A stretch of DNA of 61,344 bases from JBFXIE01 sp050176255 (GCF_050176255.1 NZ_JBFXIE010000016.1); one strand, 5' to 3'; shown: positions 32,324 through 39,929, numbered from the stretch's first letter. Notes: generated by a model not told the origin, from the sequence alone. Translations and numbers: made by a program.

Positions 32324-33105
32324 GCCTGAACCTGGACGCGCGCCAACGCGCCATGCTGCAGGAAATGGGCATCACCGTCTGGGCCCCGCCAGCGGCGCGA
32401 CCAGCCCCTGCGGCCCCTTGCGCCCCCGACCAGCCAGCGCCCCCGGCCGCGGCAGCCCCCACCACCGGCGCCGTGGCCGCCACCCATGCGACCGCCCGGC
32501 CGGCCCCGGGCATCGACGCCCGCACACCTGCTGCGTCTGCTGCGTCTGCCGCGTCTGCCGCGTCTGCCGCGTCTGCCGCGTCTGCCGCGCCTGCGGGCCT
32601 GCTGCTGCGCGCGCCGCAGGCGCTGTACCCGCAGGCCAACCCCGCAGCCACCCCTGCAGAGCTGGGCGCCGGCTGGCTGGTGGTGCTGGAAAGCCACCCG
32701 GCCAACCAGCCCCTGGCGGACGACGCGGGCAAACTGCTGGACAACATGCTGCGCGCCATGCGCCTGCACCGGCACCCGCGCACCTACCTGGCCACGCTGG
32801 CCCGCCCGGCGCCCGGCCTGCCGGCCGAAGGCGCACAGCCCGCCGCTGCCGGCCTGCAGCAGTCGCTGGACACGTTGCGCCCGTCCCTGGTGCTGGTGCT
32901 GGGGCTGGGCGCGGCGCGCGTGGTGCTGGATAGCCGCGAGCCCCTGGGCCGCCTGCGCGCCAACGTGCACCACCTGGCAGACGGCACGCCCGCCGTGGTC
33001 AGCTACGACCCGGCCTACCTGCTGCGCGCCCCCGAGGCCAAGGCCGCCGCCTGGGCCGACCTGTGCCGCGCACTGGCGGTGGTGCGGCGCAGCGTCACGG
33101 CCTGA
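32320..33105 (+). CDS. Degenerate uracil-DNA glycosylase-like protein
   Basis: 261 residues. The C-terminal 165 residues have the outline of family 4 uracil-DNA glycosylases: AGKLLDNMLRAMRLHRHPRTYLATLARP, LRPSLVLVLGLGAARVVLD and VVSYDPAYLLRAPEAKAAAWADLCRAL. The catalytic GExPG block reads LESHPANQPL, the HPxYLLR block reads YDPAYLLR, and only two cysteines exist in the whole protein, so the usual four-Cys iron-sulfur site is absent. Glycosylase activity is therefore doubtful. Residues 20-92 are an Ala/Pro-rich linker that includes an (Ala-Ser-Ala)n tandem repeat. Confidence 0.7.
   Translation: MSLNLDARQRAMLQEMGITVWAPPAARPAPAAPCAPDQPAPPAAAAPTTGAVAATHATARPAPGIDARTPAASAASAASAASAASAASAAPAGLLLRAPQALYPQANPAATPAELGAGWLVVLESHPANQPLADDAGKLLDNMLRAMRLHRHPRTYLATLARPAPGLPAEGAQPAAAGLQQSLDTLRPSLVLVLGLGAARVVLDSREPLGRLRANVHHLADGTPAVVSYDPAYLLRAPEAKAAAWADLCRALAVVRRSVTA
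32533..32586 (+). repeat. 9-bp tandem repeat, six copies (GCGTCTGCC)
   Basis: Six consecutive GCGTCTGCY units encode Ala-Ser-Ala in the linker of the glycosylase-like protein. Copy-number change would keep the frame. Confidence 0.95.
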
Positions 33106-33270
33106 CCCGCACCGCACCCGGCAAACGCCCCGCAAACGCCCTGCAAATACGCGGCACGCCTGCCGGCCGGGCAGCGCCTGTCACCCGTCAGCAAGCAAAA
33201 AAGACGCACGGTTGCAATACCCGATGCGGGTTTCCCCTATGCAGCCTGCCTGCCCCTTGCTGCCACAATA

Positions 33271-33292
33271 CCTATGCAAATCTTTTCATAGG
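33271..33292. promoter_or_regulatory. Palindrome upstream of the aldehyde oxidoreductase operon
   Basis: CCTATG and CATAGG are separated by 10 bp, 44 bp before the first operon gene and overlapping the likely promoter region. It could be an operator for a dimeric regulator, or a 5' UTR hairpin. Confidence 0.4.
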
Positions 33293-33336
33293 CAAGGCGC
33301 TCCCAGCCCCGGGCGCCGGTACCCAAGGAGACTTTC

Positions 33337-33831
33337 ATGCAAAAGGTGTTGCACATCAACGCCGACAAGTGCACCGGCTGCCTGCAGTGCGAGATGGCCT
33401 GCTCTTTCGAGAACTACGGCGTCTATGCCACCGCCAAGTCGCGCATCAAGGTGTTCGACTTCCACACCACCGGCAAGAAGGTGCCCTACACCTGCACCCA
33501 GTGCGACGAGGCCTGGTGCCTGCACGCCTGCCCGGTGGAGGCCATCACCGTGGACAAGGCCAGCGGCGCCAAGGTGGTGCATGAGTCCACCTGCGTGGGC
33601 TGCAAGGTCTGCACCATTGCCTGCCCGTTTGGCACCGTGAATTACGTGGCCGACACCGGCAAGGTGCAAAAGTGCGACCTGTGCCACGACCGCGCCGAGG
33701 GCCCGGCCTGCGTGGAGGCCTGCCCCACCACGGCCATCACCTACATCGACGCCAACTGGACCGGCCTGGAGCGCATGAAGCAGTGGGCCGACAAGCTGGG
33801 CAATCAAGCCAATCAGCCCGCCAGCGCTTGA
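33337..33831 (+). CDS. aorA: Polyferredoxin-like 4Fe-4S subunit of tungsten aldehyde oxidoreductase
   Basis: 164 residues with sixteen cysteines arranged for four [4Fe-4S] clusters: CTGCLQCEMAC, CTQCDEAWCLHAC, CVGCKVCTIAC and CDLCHDRAEGPACVEAC. It resembles the AorA subunit of the aldehyde oxidoreductase of Aromatoleum aromaticum, which carries electrons between the W subunit and the FAD subunit. The ATG follows AAGGAG (33326-33331). The last residues and the stop (PASA-stop) are formed by an R1 repeat. Confidence 0.88.
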   Translation: MQKVLHINADKCTGCLQCEMACSFENYGVYATAKSRIKVFDFHTTGKKVPYTCTQCDEAWCLHACPVEAITVDKASGAKVVHESTCVGCKVCTIACPFGTVNYVADTGKVQKCDLCHDRAEGPACVEACPTTAITYIDANWTGLERMKQWADKLGNQANQPASA

Positions 33832-33860
33832 TACACAAGCGCTGACAGCTATCTAATTAG
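33821..33860 (+). repeat. R1 repeat copy at the aorA/aorB junction
   Basis: CCAGCGCTTGATACA, then CAAGCGCTGACAGCTATC and a TAATTAGG tail. The left block contains the aorA stop codon and the tail abuts the AGGAG ribosome site of aorB. Confidence 0.85.
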
Positions 33861-33871
33861 GAGTACACATC

Positions 33872-35719
33872 ATGTCCTGGGCTGGCAAGATTTTGCGCGT
33901 CAACCTGAGCGCTGGCACCGTTACCCCCGAGCCGCTGAACATGGACTGGGCTCGCCAGTACCTGGGTTCGCGCGGCCTGGGCACCAAATACCTGGTCAGC
34001 GAGATCGACCCCAAGGTCGATCCGCTGTCGCCAGACAACAAGATCATCTGGGCCACCGGGCCGCTGACGGGCACCATGGCATCGACCGGCGGGCGCTACA
34101 CCGTCATCACCAAAGGGCCGCTGACGGGCGCCATCGCCTGCTCCAACTCGGGCGGCTACTGGGGCGCCGAGCTGAAGATGGCCGGCTGGGACATGGTCAT
34201 CTTCGAGGGCAAGTCCCTCAAGCCCGTGTACCTGTACATCAACGACGACGTGGCCGAGCTGCGCGACGCCGCCGACATCTGGGGCAAGAGCGTGTGGGAA
34301 ACCGAGGCGCACCTCAAAACCACGCTGCAGGACCCGCTCACGCGCATCTCGGGCATTGGCCGCGCGGGCGAGAACCAGGTGCTGTTTGCCGCCGTGGTCA
34401 ACGACCTGCACCGCGCCGCGGGCCGATCGGGCGTGGGCGCGGTGATGGGCAGCAAGAACCTCAAGGCCATCGCCGTGCGCGGCACCAAGGGCGTGGGCAA
34501 CATCCGCGACCCCAAGGCGTTCATGGCCGAGACCTTTGCGCGCAAAAAAATCCTGCACGACAACGCCGTCACCGGCCAGGGCCTGCCCACCTTTGGCACC
34601 CAGGTGCTGATGAATGTCATCAACGAGGTGGGCGCGCTGCCCACGCGCAACCACCGCGACGTGCAGTTTGAGGGCGCCAAAGACATTTCCGCCGAGGCCA
34701 TGGCCACACCGCGCGCCAGCGACGGCAAAAAGCAGCTGGTGACCAACCAGGCCTGCTTTGGCTGCACCATCGCCTGCGGGCGCATCAGCAAGATCGACGA
34801 GACGCACTTCACCGTGCAGAACAAGCCCCAATACTGGGGCGCCAGCGGCGGTCTGGAGTATGAAGCCGCCTGGGCGCTGGGCGCGGCCAACGGCGTGAAC
34901 GACCTGGAATGCCTGCAGTACGCCAACCTGCTGTGCAACGAGCAGGGCATAGACCCCATCAGCTTTGGCGCAACCGTGGGCGCAGTGATGGAGCTGTACG
35001 AAATGGGCGTGCTGACCAAGGAGCAAATCGGCATCGAGGCGCCCTTCGGCTCGGCCAAGGCGCTGGCTTTTCTGGCCGAAGAGACTATCAACGGCCGCGG
35101 CTTTGGCAAAGAGGTGGGCCAGGGCTCCAAGCGCCTGACCGCCAAGTACGGCCACCCCGATCTGTCCATGTCGTCCAAGGGCCAGGAGTTTCCCGCCTAC
35201 GACGGCCGCGCCATCCAGGGCATTGGCCTGGCCTACGCCACCAGCAACCGCGGCGGCTGCCACCTGCGCGGCTACACCATTGCGTCGGAGATTTTGGGCA
35301 TCCCGGTCAAGACCGAGCCCACCGCCACCGAGGGCAAGCCCGAGCTGGTCAAGGCCTTCCAGGACGCGACGGCGGCGTTTGACTCCTCGGGCCTGTGCAT
35401 CTTCACCACCTTCGCCTGGGGCCTGCCCGACCTCGCACCCCAGCTACAGGCCGCCTGCGACGAGAAGTTCACCGTGCAAGAGCTGGAAAAAATCGGCGAG
35501 CGCATCTGGAACATGGAGCGCGAGTTCAACAACGCCGCGGGCTTTACCAAGGCCGACGACAGCCTGCCCCAGCGCCTGCTGACCGAGGCCGCCAAGACCG
35601 GCGGATCGAAGGGCAGCGTGAGCCACCTGCCCGAGATGCTGCCCAAGTACTACGCCGTGCGCGGCTGGGACACCGAGGGCCGCCCCACACCCGAGACGCG
35701 CGCGCGCCTGGGGCTGTAG
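33872..35719 (+). CDS. aorB: Tungsten-containing aldehyde ferredoxin oxidoreductase, catalytic subunit
   Basis: 615 residues of the AOR family. The N-terminal domain (WAGKILRVNLSAGTVTPEPL) carries GPLTGTMASTGGRYTVITKGPLTGAIACSNSGGYWG. Pterin-binding blocks are AAGRSGVGAVMGSKNLKAIAV near 192 and DSSGLCIFTTF near 505, and the 4Fe-4S ligands are CFGCTIACG near 290 plus the later cysteine. The enzyme oxidises aldehydes to acids at a W-bis-pyranopterin centre; Aromatoleum AOR can also work in reverse. It sits between its FeS and FAD subunit genes. Confidence 0.92.
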   Translation: MSWAGKILRVNLSAGTVTPEPLNMDWARQYLGSRGLGTKYLVSEIDPKVDPLSPDNKIIWATGPLTGTMASTGGRYTVITKGPLTGAIACSNSGGYWGAELKMAGWDMVIFEGKSLKPVYLYINDDVAELRDAADIWGKSVWETEAHLKTTLQDPLTRISGIGRAGENQVLFAAVVNDLHRAAGRSGVGAVMGSKNLKAIAVRGTKGVGNIRDPKAFMAETFARKKILHDNAVTGQGLPTFGTQVLMNVINEVGALPTRNHRDVQFEGAKDISAEAMATPRASDGKKQLVTNQACFGCTIACGRISKIDETHFTVQNKPQYWGASGGLEYEAAWALGAANGVNDLECLQYANLLCNEQGIDPISFGATVGAVMELYEMGVLTKEQIGIEAPFGSAKALAFLAEETINGRGFGKEVGQGSKRLTAKYGHPDLSMSSKGQEFPAYDGRAIQGIGLAYATSNRGGCHLRGYTIASEILGIPVKTEPTATEGKPELVKAFQDATAAFDSSGLCIFTTFAWGLPDLAPQLQAACDEKFTVQELEKIGERIWNMEREFNNAAGFTKADDSLPQRLLTEAAKTGGSKGSVSHLPEMLPKYYAVRGWDTEGRPTPETRARLGL

Positions 35720-35740
35720 GCTGCCTGTGATGGATATGGG

Positions 35741-35799
35741 TCAAATCAGCCGCTAGCGGTTGTCCTGCAATCGCCAGCAGCTATCAACAGCATAGCAAT
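35741..35799 (+). repeat. R1 repeat copy at the aorB/aorC junction
   Basis: TCAAATCAGCCGCTAGCGG, then CAATCGCCAGCAGCTATCAA and an ATAGCAAT tail: a full-length diverged copy filling most of the 91-bp gap. Confidence 0.75.
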
Positions 35800-35810
35800 C
35801 AAGAACCCCC

Positions 35811-37091
35811 ATGCACCACCTGATCCTCGGGGCCGGCCCGGCTGGCGTCATCGCTGCAGAAACCCTGCGCAAGCATGCGCCGGGCGACCGCATCACCCTG
35901 GTGGGCGACGAGGCCGAGCCGCCCTACTCGCGCATGGCCATTCCCTACCTGCTGGTGGGCGACATCGACGAGCGCGGCACCTACCTGCGCAAGCAAGGCG
36001 ACCACTTCGCGCAGCAGCGCATTGATCGCCAGCATGGCCGCGCCACGGCCGTTGACGTGCAGGCCCGCAGCGTCACGCTGGACAGCGGCGCCACGCTGGC
36101 CTTCGACCGCCTGCTGATCGCCACCGGCTCGCACCCCGTGCGCCCGCCCATTCCCGGGCTGGATCTGCCCGGCGTAGAAACCTGCTGGACGCTGCAGGAC
36201 GCGCGCGCCATCGCCGCGCGCGCGCAGCCCGGCGCGCGCGTGGTGCAGATGGGCGCGGGCTTCATCGGCTGCATCATCATGGAAGCGCTCACCCAGCGCG
36301 GCGTGCAGCTGTCGGTCGTAGAAATGGGCGACCGCATGGTGCCGCGCATGATGGGCCCGGTGGCCGGCAGCATGATCCGCGACTGGTGCGAGCACCAGGG
36401 CGTGCAGGTGTTCACCGGCCGCAAGGTCGAGCGTATCGAGCGTGGCGAAGGCGACGCGCTGCGCGTGCACCTGTCGGGCGGCCAGGTGCTGGATGCCGAC
36501 CTGGTCATCAGCGCCACGGGCGTGCGCCCGGCCATCGGGTTTTTGCAGGACTCGGGCATCACCTGCCTGCTGGGCGTGCTGACCGACGAGCGCATGCAGA
36601 CCAGCGTGCCCGGCATCTACGCCGCGGGCGACTGCGCCGAGGCGTTCGACCCCTTCACGCGCAAAACCGTGGTCAGCGCCATCCAGCCCAACGCGGCCGA
36701 GCAGGCGCGCGTGGCGGCGCTCAACATGGCGGGGCAGCCCACGGCGCTCACGGTGGTCACGCAGATCAACGTGCTGGACACGCTGGGGCTGATCTCCACC
36801 AGCTTCGGCAACTGGCAGGGCGTTCCCGGCGGCGAGCATGCCGAGCTGACCGACGCGGCCGCTGGCAAGCACCTGAGCTTGCAGTTTGAGGGCGACCGGC
36901 TGATTGGCTGCAACAGCGTGGGCCTGACCCAGCATGTGGGCGCCCTGCGCGGCCTAGTGGAAGGCCAGGTGCGCCTGGGCCCCTGGAAGGATCACCTGCT
37001 GCGCGACCCGACCAGGGTGATGGAGGCCTACCTGGCCTGCGCCCAGGCGCAAGGCCGCTGGAGCGGCGCGCAAGACGCGCGCCGGCGCTGA
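35811..37091 (+). CDS. aorC: FAD-dependent pyridine nucleotide oxidoreductase subunit of the aldehyde oxidoreductase
   Basis: 426 residues. The FAD motif HHLILGAGPAGVIAAETL lies at the N-terminus, the NAD motif VVQMGAGFIGCIIMEAL near residue 145, and the second FAD motif SVPGIYAAGDCAEAF near 265. In the Aromatoleum enzyme the equivalent subunit links the iron-sulfur chain to NAD+. The C-terminal domain (residues 310-426) is the nitrite-reductase-like dimerisation region. A generic ferredoxin/rubredoxin reductase is the alternative if viewed without context. Confidence 0.85.
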   Translation: MHHLILGAGPAGVIAAETLRKHAPGDRITLVGDEAEPPYSRMAIPYLLVGDIDERGTYLRKQGDHFAQQRIDRQHGRATAVDVQARSVTLDSGATLAFDRLLIATGSHPVRPPIPGLDLPGVETCWTLQDARAIAARAQPGARVVQMGAGFIGCIIMEALTQRGVQLSVVEMGDRMVPRMMGPVAGSMIRDWCEHQGVQVFTGRKVERIERGEGDALRVHLSGGQVLDADLVISATGVRPAIGFLQDSGITCLLGVLTDERMQTSVPGIYAAGDCAEAFDPFTRKTVVSAIQPNAAEQARVAALNMAGQPTALTVVTQINVLDTLGLISTSFGNWQGVPGGEHAELTDAAAGKHLSLQFEGDRLIGCNSVGLTQHVGALRGLVEGQVRLGPWKDHLLRDPTRVMEAYLACAQAQGRWSGAQDARRR

Positions 37092-37120
37092 TGCGGCGTG
37101 CCCATCGGATCTCTGCAAAC

Positions 37121-37178
37121 GCTATGCTATCAATAGCTTCCTGCGCTTGCTACACAAGGGCTAAAGGCACTTTTTACC
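37121..37178 (-). repeat. R1 repeat copy at the aorC/MoaD-like junction
   Basis: On the minus strand, AAAAAGTGCCTTTAGCCCTTG, then AGCAAGCGCAGGAAGCTATTG and an ATAGC tail. It is inverted relative to the other two copies in this operon. Confidence 0.75.
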
Positions 37179-37202
37179 TGTTTAACAAATAGCCACCGCC
37201 GC

Positions 37203-37457
37203 ATGCGCATCACCTTCAAGCTCTTCGCTTCGCTGACCGACTACCTGCCGCCCGAGGTGCGCCCCGGCAACCAGATGACGCTGGACGTGGCCCCCGGCGA
37301 CAGCATCAGCCAGATCATCGCGCCCTTTCGGCTGCCGCCGGCCATGGTGCACCTGGTGCTGGTCAACGGCCGCTACATCGCCCCCACGGCACGCGACACC
37401 ACCACGCTGCAGGATGGCGACGCGCTGGCCATATGGCCGCCGATTGCCGGCGGCTGA
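37203..37457 (+). CDS. aorD: MoaD/ThiS-family sulfur carrier (tungsten cofactor synthesis)
   Basis: 84 residues, ubiquitin-like beta-grasp fold with the diagnostic C-terminal Gly-Gly (PPIAGG) that is adenylated and thiocarboxylated. The start MRITFKLFASLTDYLP is typical of MoaD paralogues linked to AOR genes. It is probably a dedicated sulfur donor for the W-pyranopterin of AorB. It lies 111 bp after aorC. Confidence 0.87.
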   Translation: MRITFKLFASLTDYLPPEVRPGNQMTLDVAPGDSISQIIAPFRLPPAMVHLVLVNGRYIAPTARDTTTLQDGDALAIWPPIAGG

Positions 37458-37476
37458 GCCCCTGACCGGCGCAGCG

Positions 37477-37776
37477 GTGACCGACTGGCCCGACCAATTC
37501 ACGCGCGACATGAGCTGCACCTCGGCCGAATGGCAGCGGCTGCTGTCGCAGGCGCTGGCAGGCCACGACTGGGCGGCGCAGGGCGAGACCCAGGCACGCA
37601 TCGCCCTGCCGGGCGGCACTCTCACGCTGCACTGGGCCCCGGGGCCGCCGCGCCAGATCGCCCTGCTGCGCCTGCCCACTCTGCAATTGCACGGCGCCTT
37701 TGAGGGCGTGCCGCCTGCCGCACGCCGCATCTTCATGCGCCACCTGGACCTGCACACCCACCGCGGCGGGGGTTAA
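37477..37776 (+). CDS. Small unknown protein at the end of the aldehyde oxidoreductase operon
   Basis: 99 residues from a GTG at 37477 (VTDWPDQFTRDMSCTSAEWQRLL); a shorter ATG start exists at 37510. The sequence IALPGGTLTLHWAPGPPRQIALLRLPTLQLHGAFEGVPPAARRIFMRHLDLHTHRGGG looks like a conserved domain of betaproteobacteria, but I cannot name it. It starts 20 nt after the MoaD-like gene. It might assist cofactor insertion or maturation, by position only. It ends in RGGG. Confidence 0.6.
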   Translation: MTDWPDQFTRDMSCTSAEWQRLLSQALAGHDWAAQGETQARIALPGGTLTLHWAPGPPRQIALLRLPTLQLHGAFEGVPPAARRIFMRHLDLHTHRGGG

Positions 37777-37817
37777 CAAGCTGTCATCGAGCGGCATTCC
37801 AATGCGCAAGCGGGTGC

Positions 37818-37823
37818 CATAAT
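37818..37823 (+). promoter_or_regulatory. Candidate -10 element for the corA leader
   Basis: CATAAT followed by TCGCCGC, 33 bp before the leader ORF. A -35 is not evident. Confidence 0.35.
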
Positions 37824-37855
37824 TCGCCGCTTGCACAACGCAAGGAGATAACTCC

Positions 37856-37879
37856 GTGGAAACCTACCCCAGTTGGTAG
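37856..37879 (+). CDS. Seven-codon leader ORF upstream of corA
   Basis: GTG GAA ACC TAC CCC AGT TGG TAG, preceded by AAGGAG (37842-37847) with an 8-nt spacer, so it should be translated. Its stop codon is the first base of the hairpin that follows, as expected for translation-dependent leader control. The encoded peptide is (M)ETYPSW. No homologue is known to me. Confidence 0.45.
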   Translation: METYPSW

Positions 37880-37924
37880 CTTTCAGCCTCCCGGCCGGCC
37901 AGCCTGCACAGGGGGACTGAAAGC
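37879..37924 (+). promoter_or_regulatory. Leader hairpin between the short ORF and corA
   Basis: GCTTTCAG pairs perfectly with CTGAAAGC, and the adjacent CCTCCC/GGGGGA arms extend the stem. No U-tract follows, so it is not a simple terminator. A ribosome on the leader ORF would cover the 5' arm. Confidence 0.5.
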
Positions 37925-37974
37925 GCCCCCCCCGCCCCATTTGCAGACGCCACAAGAACCCGGGAGAGTGAGCC

Positions 37975-38961
37975 ATGCTCAACATCTTTTCGCTAGCCAA
38001 TGGCCGGCTCGTCCAGGAAGAAATCGAGTCCCTGGAAGAGCTGGCGCGCTTTCAGCCCATCTGGGTGGACCTGGAGTCCCCCACGCTGCAGGAAAAGCGC
38101 TGGATCAAACAGCATTACGGCCTGTCCATCCCCGAAGACGCGATGGACGAAGATATCGAAGAATCGGCGCGCTTTTACGAAGAAGACAACGGCGAGCTGC
38201 ACATCCGCAGCGACTTTCTGGTGGATGTGTACGACAAGCCGCGCTCGGCGCGCGTGGCCTTCATCCTGAACCTGGTCAACGACGAGCTCAAAAGCAAGGG
38301 CGTGCTGTTTTCCATCCACGATGAGAGCATTCCGGTCTTTCGCCTGGTGCGCATGCGCGCGCGGCGCGCGCCGGGCCTGATCGAAGATGCCAAAGAGGTG
38401 CTGCTGAGCCTGTTTGACACCGACGCCGAATACTCCGCCGACACGCTGGAAGGCATCTACGACGACCTGGAGCAGGTCAGCACCCAGGTGCTGGCGGGCA
38501 ACGTGACCGACGCCCGCGCCGGCGAAGTGCTGGCCGCCATCGCACGCCAGGAAGACCTGAACGGGCGCATCCGCCGCAACGTGATGGACACGCGCCGCGC
38601 CGTCAGCTTCATGATGCGCAGCAAGATGCTGAACGCCGAGCAGTTCGAGGATGCGCGCCAGATCCTGCGGGACATCGAGTCCCTGGACAGCCACACGGCC
38701 TTTTTGTTCGACAAGATCAACTTCCTGATGGACGCCACCGTGGGCTTCATCAACATCAACCAGAACAAGATCATCAAGATCTTCTCGGTGGCCAGCGTGG
38801 CGCTGCTGCCGCCCACGCTGATCGCCAGCGTGTACGGCATGAACTTCAAGTTCATGCCCGAGCTGGAATGGCAGTACGGCTACCCCTACGTGCTGGCGCT
38901 GATGGTGGCCAGCGCCCTGGGGCCCATGCTGTACTTCCGCAAGCGCGGCTGGTTGAAGTAA
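37975..38961 (+). CDS. corA: Magnesium/cobalt transporter CorA
   Basis: 328 residues. A large cytoplasmic N-terminal funnel domain is followed by two C-terminal transmembrane helices, with the signature YGMNF near residue 285 and the MPELEWQYGYPY loop. It forms a pentameric Mg2+ channel gated by internal Mg2+. The ATG at 37975 follows GGGAGAG. A short translated leader and hairpin precede it. Confidence 0.94.
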   Translation: MLNIFSLANGRLVQEEIESLEELARFQPIWVDLESPTLQEKRWIKQHYGLSIPEDAMDEDIEESARFYEEDNGELHIRSDFLVDVYDKPRSARVAFILNLVNDELKSKGVLFSIHDESIPVFRLVRMRARRAPGLIEDAKEVLLSLFDTDAEYSADTLEGIYDDLEQVSTQVLAGNVTDARAGEVLAAIARQEDLNGRIRRNVMDTRRAVSFMMRSKMLNAEQFEDARQILRDIESLDSHTAFLFDKINFLMDATVGFININQNKIIKIFSVASVALLPPTLIASVYGMNFKFMPELEWQYGYPYVLALMVASALGPMLYFRKRGWLK

Positions 38962-38965
38962 GTAC

Positions 38966-39070
38966 ATCCCCCTGAGCGGCTGCGCCGCTTCCCCCTTCTC
39001 TCGCATCACTGCGCGCTGCGGGAAGGGGTACGACGCCAGTAGCCTGGCAAAGCCAGTTCCACGGCGTCTG
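38966..39070. repeat. R2 long intergenic repeat, copy 1
   Basis: CCCCCTGAGCGGCTGCGCCGC, then TTCCCCC, TCTCGCAT and GGGAAGGGG blocks followed by ACGACGCC. It shares order and sequence with 60931-61027. The sequence type is one I associate with Comamonadaceae intergenic repeats. Confidence 0.7.
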
Positions 39071-39112
39071 CTAAGGCGGCCTGCTCCGCGGCCATCGGAC
39101 GAGTGAGGGTGC

Positions 39113-39134
39113 GCCAGTTTCAAGCAAAACTGGC
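39113..39134. terminator. Stem-loop between corA and mtnN
   Basis: GCCAGTTT-CAAGCA-AAACTGGC, a perfect 8-bp stem between two convergent genes. There is no clear T-tract on either side, so termination is only suggested. Confidence 0.4.
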
Positions 39135-39145
39135 CTCCAGCTCAG

Positions 39146-39180
39146 GTATATAAAGCGCTGGCAGCTCCTGTTTTCAGAGC
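39146..39180 (+). repeat. R1 repeat copy at the mtnN 3' end
   Basis: TAAAGCGCTGGCAGCTCCTG and a TTTTCAGAGC tail. The mtnN stop codon lies inside the tail. Confidence 0.7.
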
Positions 39181-39929
39181 ATCTGTACGAAACGCTGCAC
39201 GATGTGATCGGCATAGCGGCTGGCCACGTTCTGCACAAAATGCGCAAAGTCCACATGCGCGCTGTCGTCGGCGCGGTCGGAAATGGTGCGCACCGCCGCG
39301 AACGGCAGGCCGTAGTCGTGGCACACCTGGGCCACGGCGGCGCCCTCCATCTCGACGGCCAGCACGTCATGGCCCGCAGCCGCCAAAGCGCCGCGCAGCG
39401 CGCGGGACTCGTGGGCGGTGCAGACAAAGCGGTCGCCGCTGGCCATCAGCCCGTGGTGCACCTGCGGGGGATGCGCAGGCAATGAAAGACGAGAGCCAAA
39501 ACCAGCTCCAGCGCTCTTCAGATAGTCGCCAGCAGCTTCCAAAAGCATAGCGGACAGGCGGGCATCGCACTCCAGGCGCGCGCGGCCGTAGCCGGGCACC
39601 TCCCAGCGCGCGGCCAGGGGCGATGCGTCAAAGTCGTGCTGCAGGTAGTCGCGCGCCACCACCACGTCGCCCACCTGCACGCCCTGGCCCAGGCCACCCG
39701 CCACGCCGGTAAAGACGATGCGCGCCACGCCAAAGCGCTCGGCCAGCACCGCGGCCGTGGTGGCAGCGGCCACCTTGCCCATGCCCGACAGCGCCAGCAC
39801 CACCGGCTGCCCGTGCAGGCGGCCGCGCCAGAAACTGCGGCCCGCGTGGTGCAGCTGCCCGGACTGCTGCAGCGCGTGCATGAGGCCGCCCTGCTCTTCG
39901 GGCAGGGCGCTGAGGATGGCGGTGGTCAT
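39174..39929 (-). CDS. mtnN: 5'-methylthioadenosine/S-adenosylhomocysteine nucleosidase-like phosphorylase-fold protein
   Basis: 251 residues of the PNP/UDP phosphorylase fold: MTTAILSALPEEQGGLMHALQ, VVLALSGMGKVAAATTAAVLAERFG, IVFTGVAGGLGQGVQVGDVVVARDYLQHDFDASPL and AVEMEGAAVAQVCHDYGLPFAAVRTISDRADD with the catalytic Asp. It hydrolyses MTA and SAH, products of methylation and polyamine synthesis. An insert-like loop near residues 127-143 is encoded by an R1 repeat, and the C-terminus also ends in one. Confidence 0.9.
   Translation of the reverse strand: MTTAILSALPEEQGGLMHALQQSGQLHHAGRSFWRGRLHGQPVVLALSGMGKVAAATTAAVLAERFGVARIVFTGVAGGLGQGVQVGDVVVARDYLQHDFDASPLAARWEVPGYGRARLECDARLSAMLLEAAGDYLKSAGAGFGSRLSLPAHPPQVHHGLMASGDRFVCTAHESRALRGALAAAGHDVLAVEMEGAAVAQVCHDYGLPFAAVRTISDRADDSAHVDFAHFVQNVASRYADHIVQRFVQML
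39494..39551 (+). repeat. R1 repeat copy inside mtnN
   Basis: AGCCAAAACCAGCTCCAGCG, then GATAGTCGCCAGCAGCTTCC and an AAAAGCATAGCG tail: a full-length match, read antisense as LLEAAGDYLKSAGAGFGS. Confidence 0.7.

Noticed and set aside
32533..32586. The tandem repeat as a CRISPR array
   Set aside because: The 9-bp units are contiguous without spacers and lie in a coding frame.
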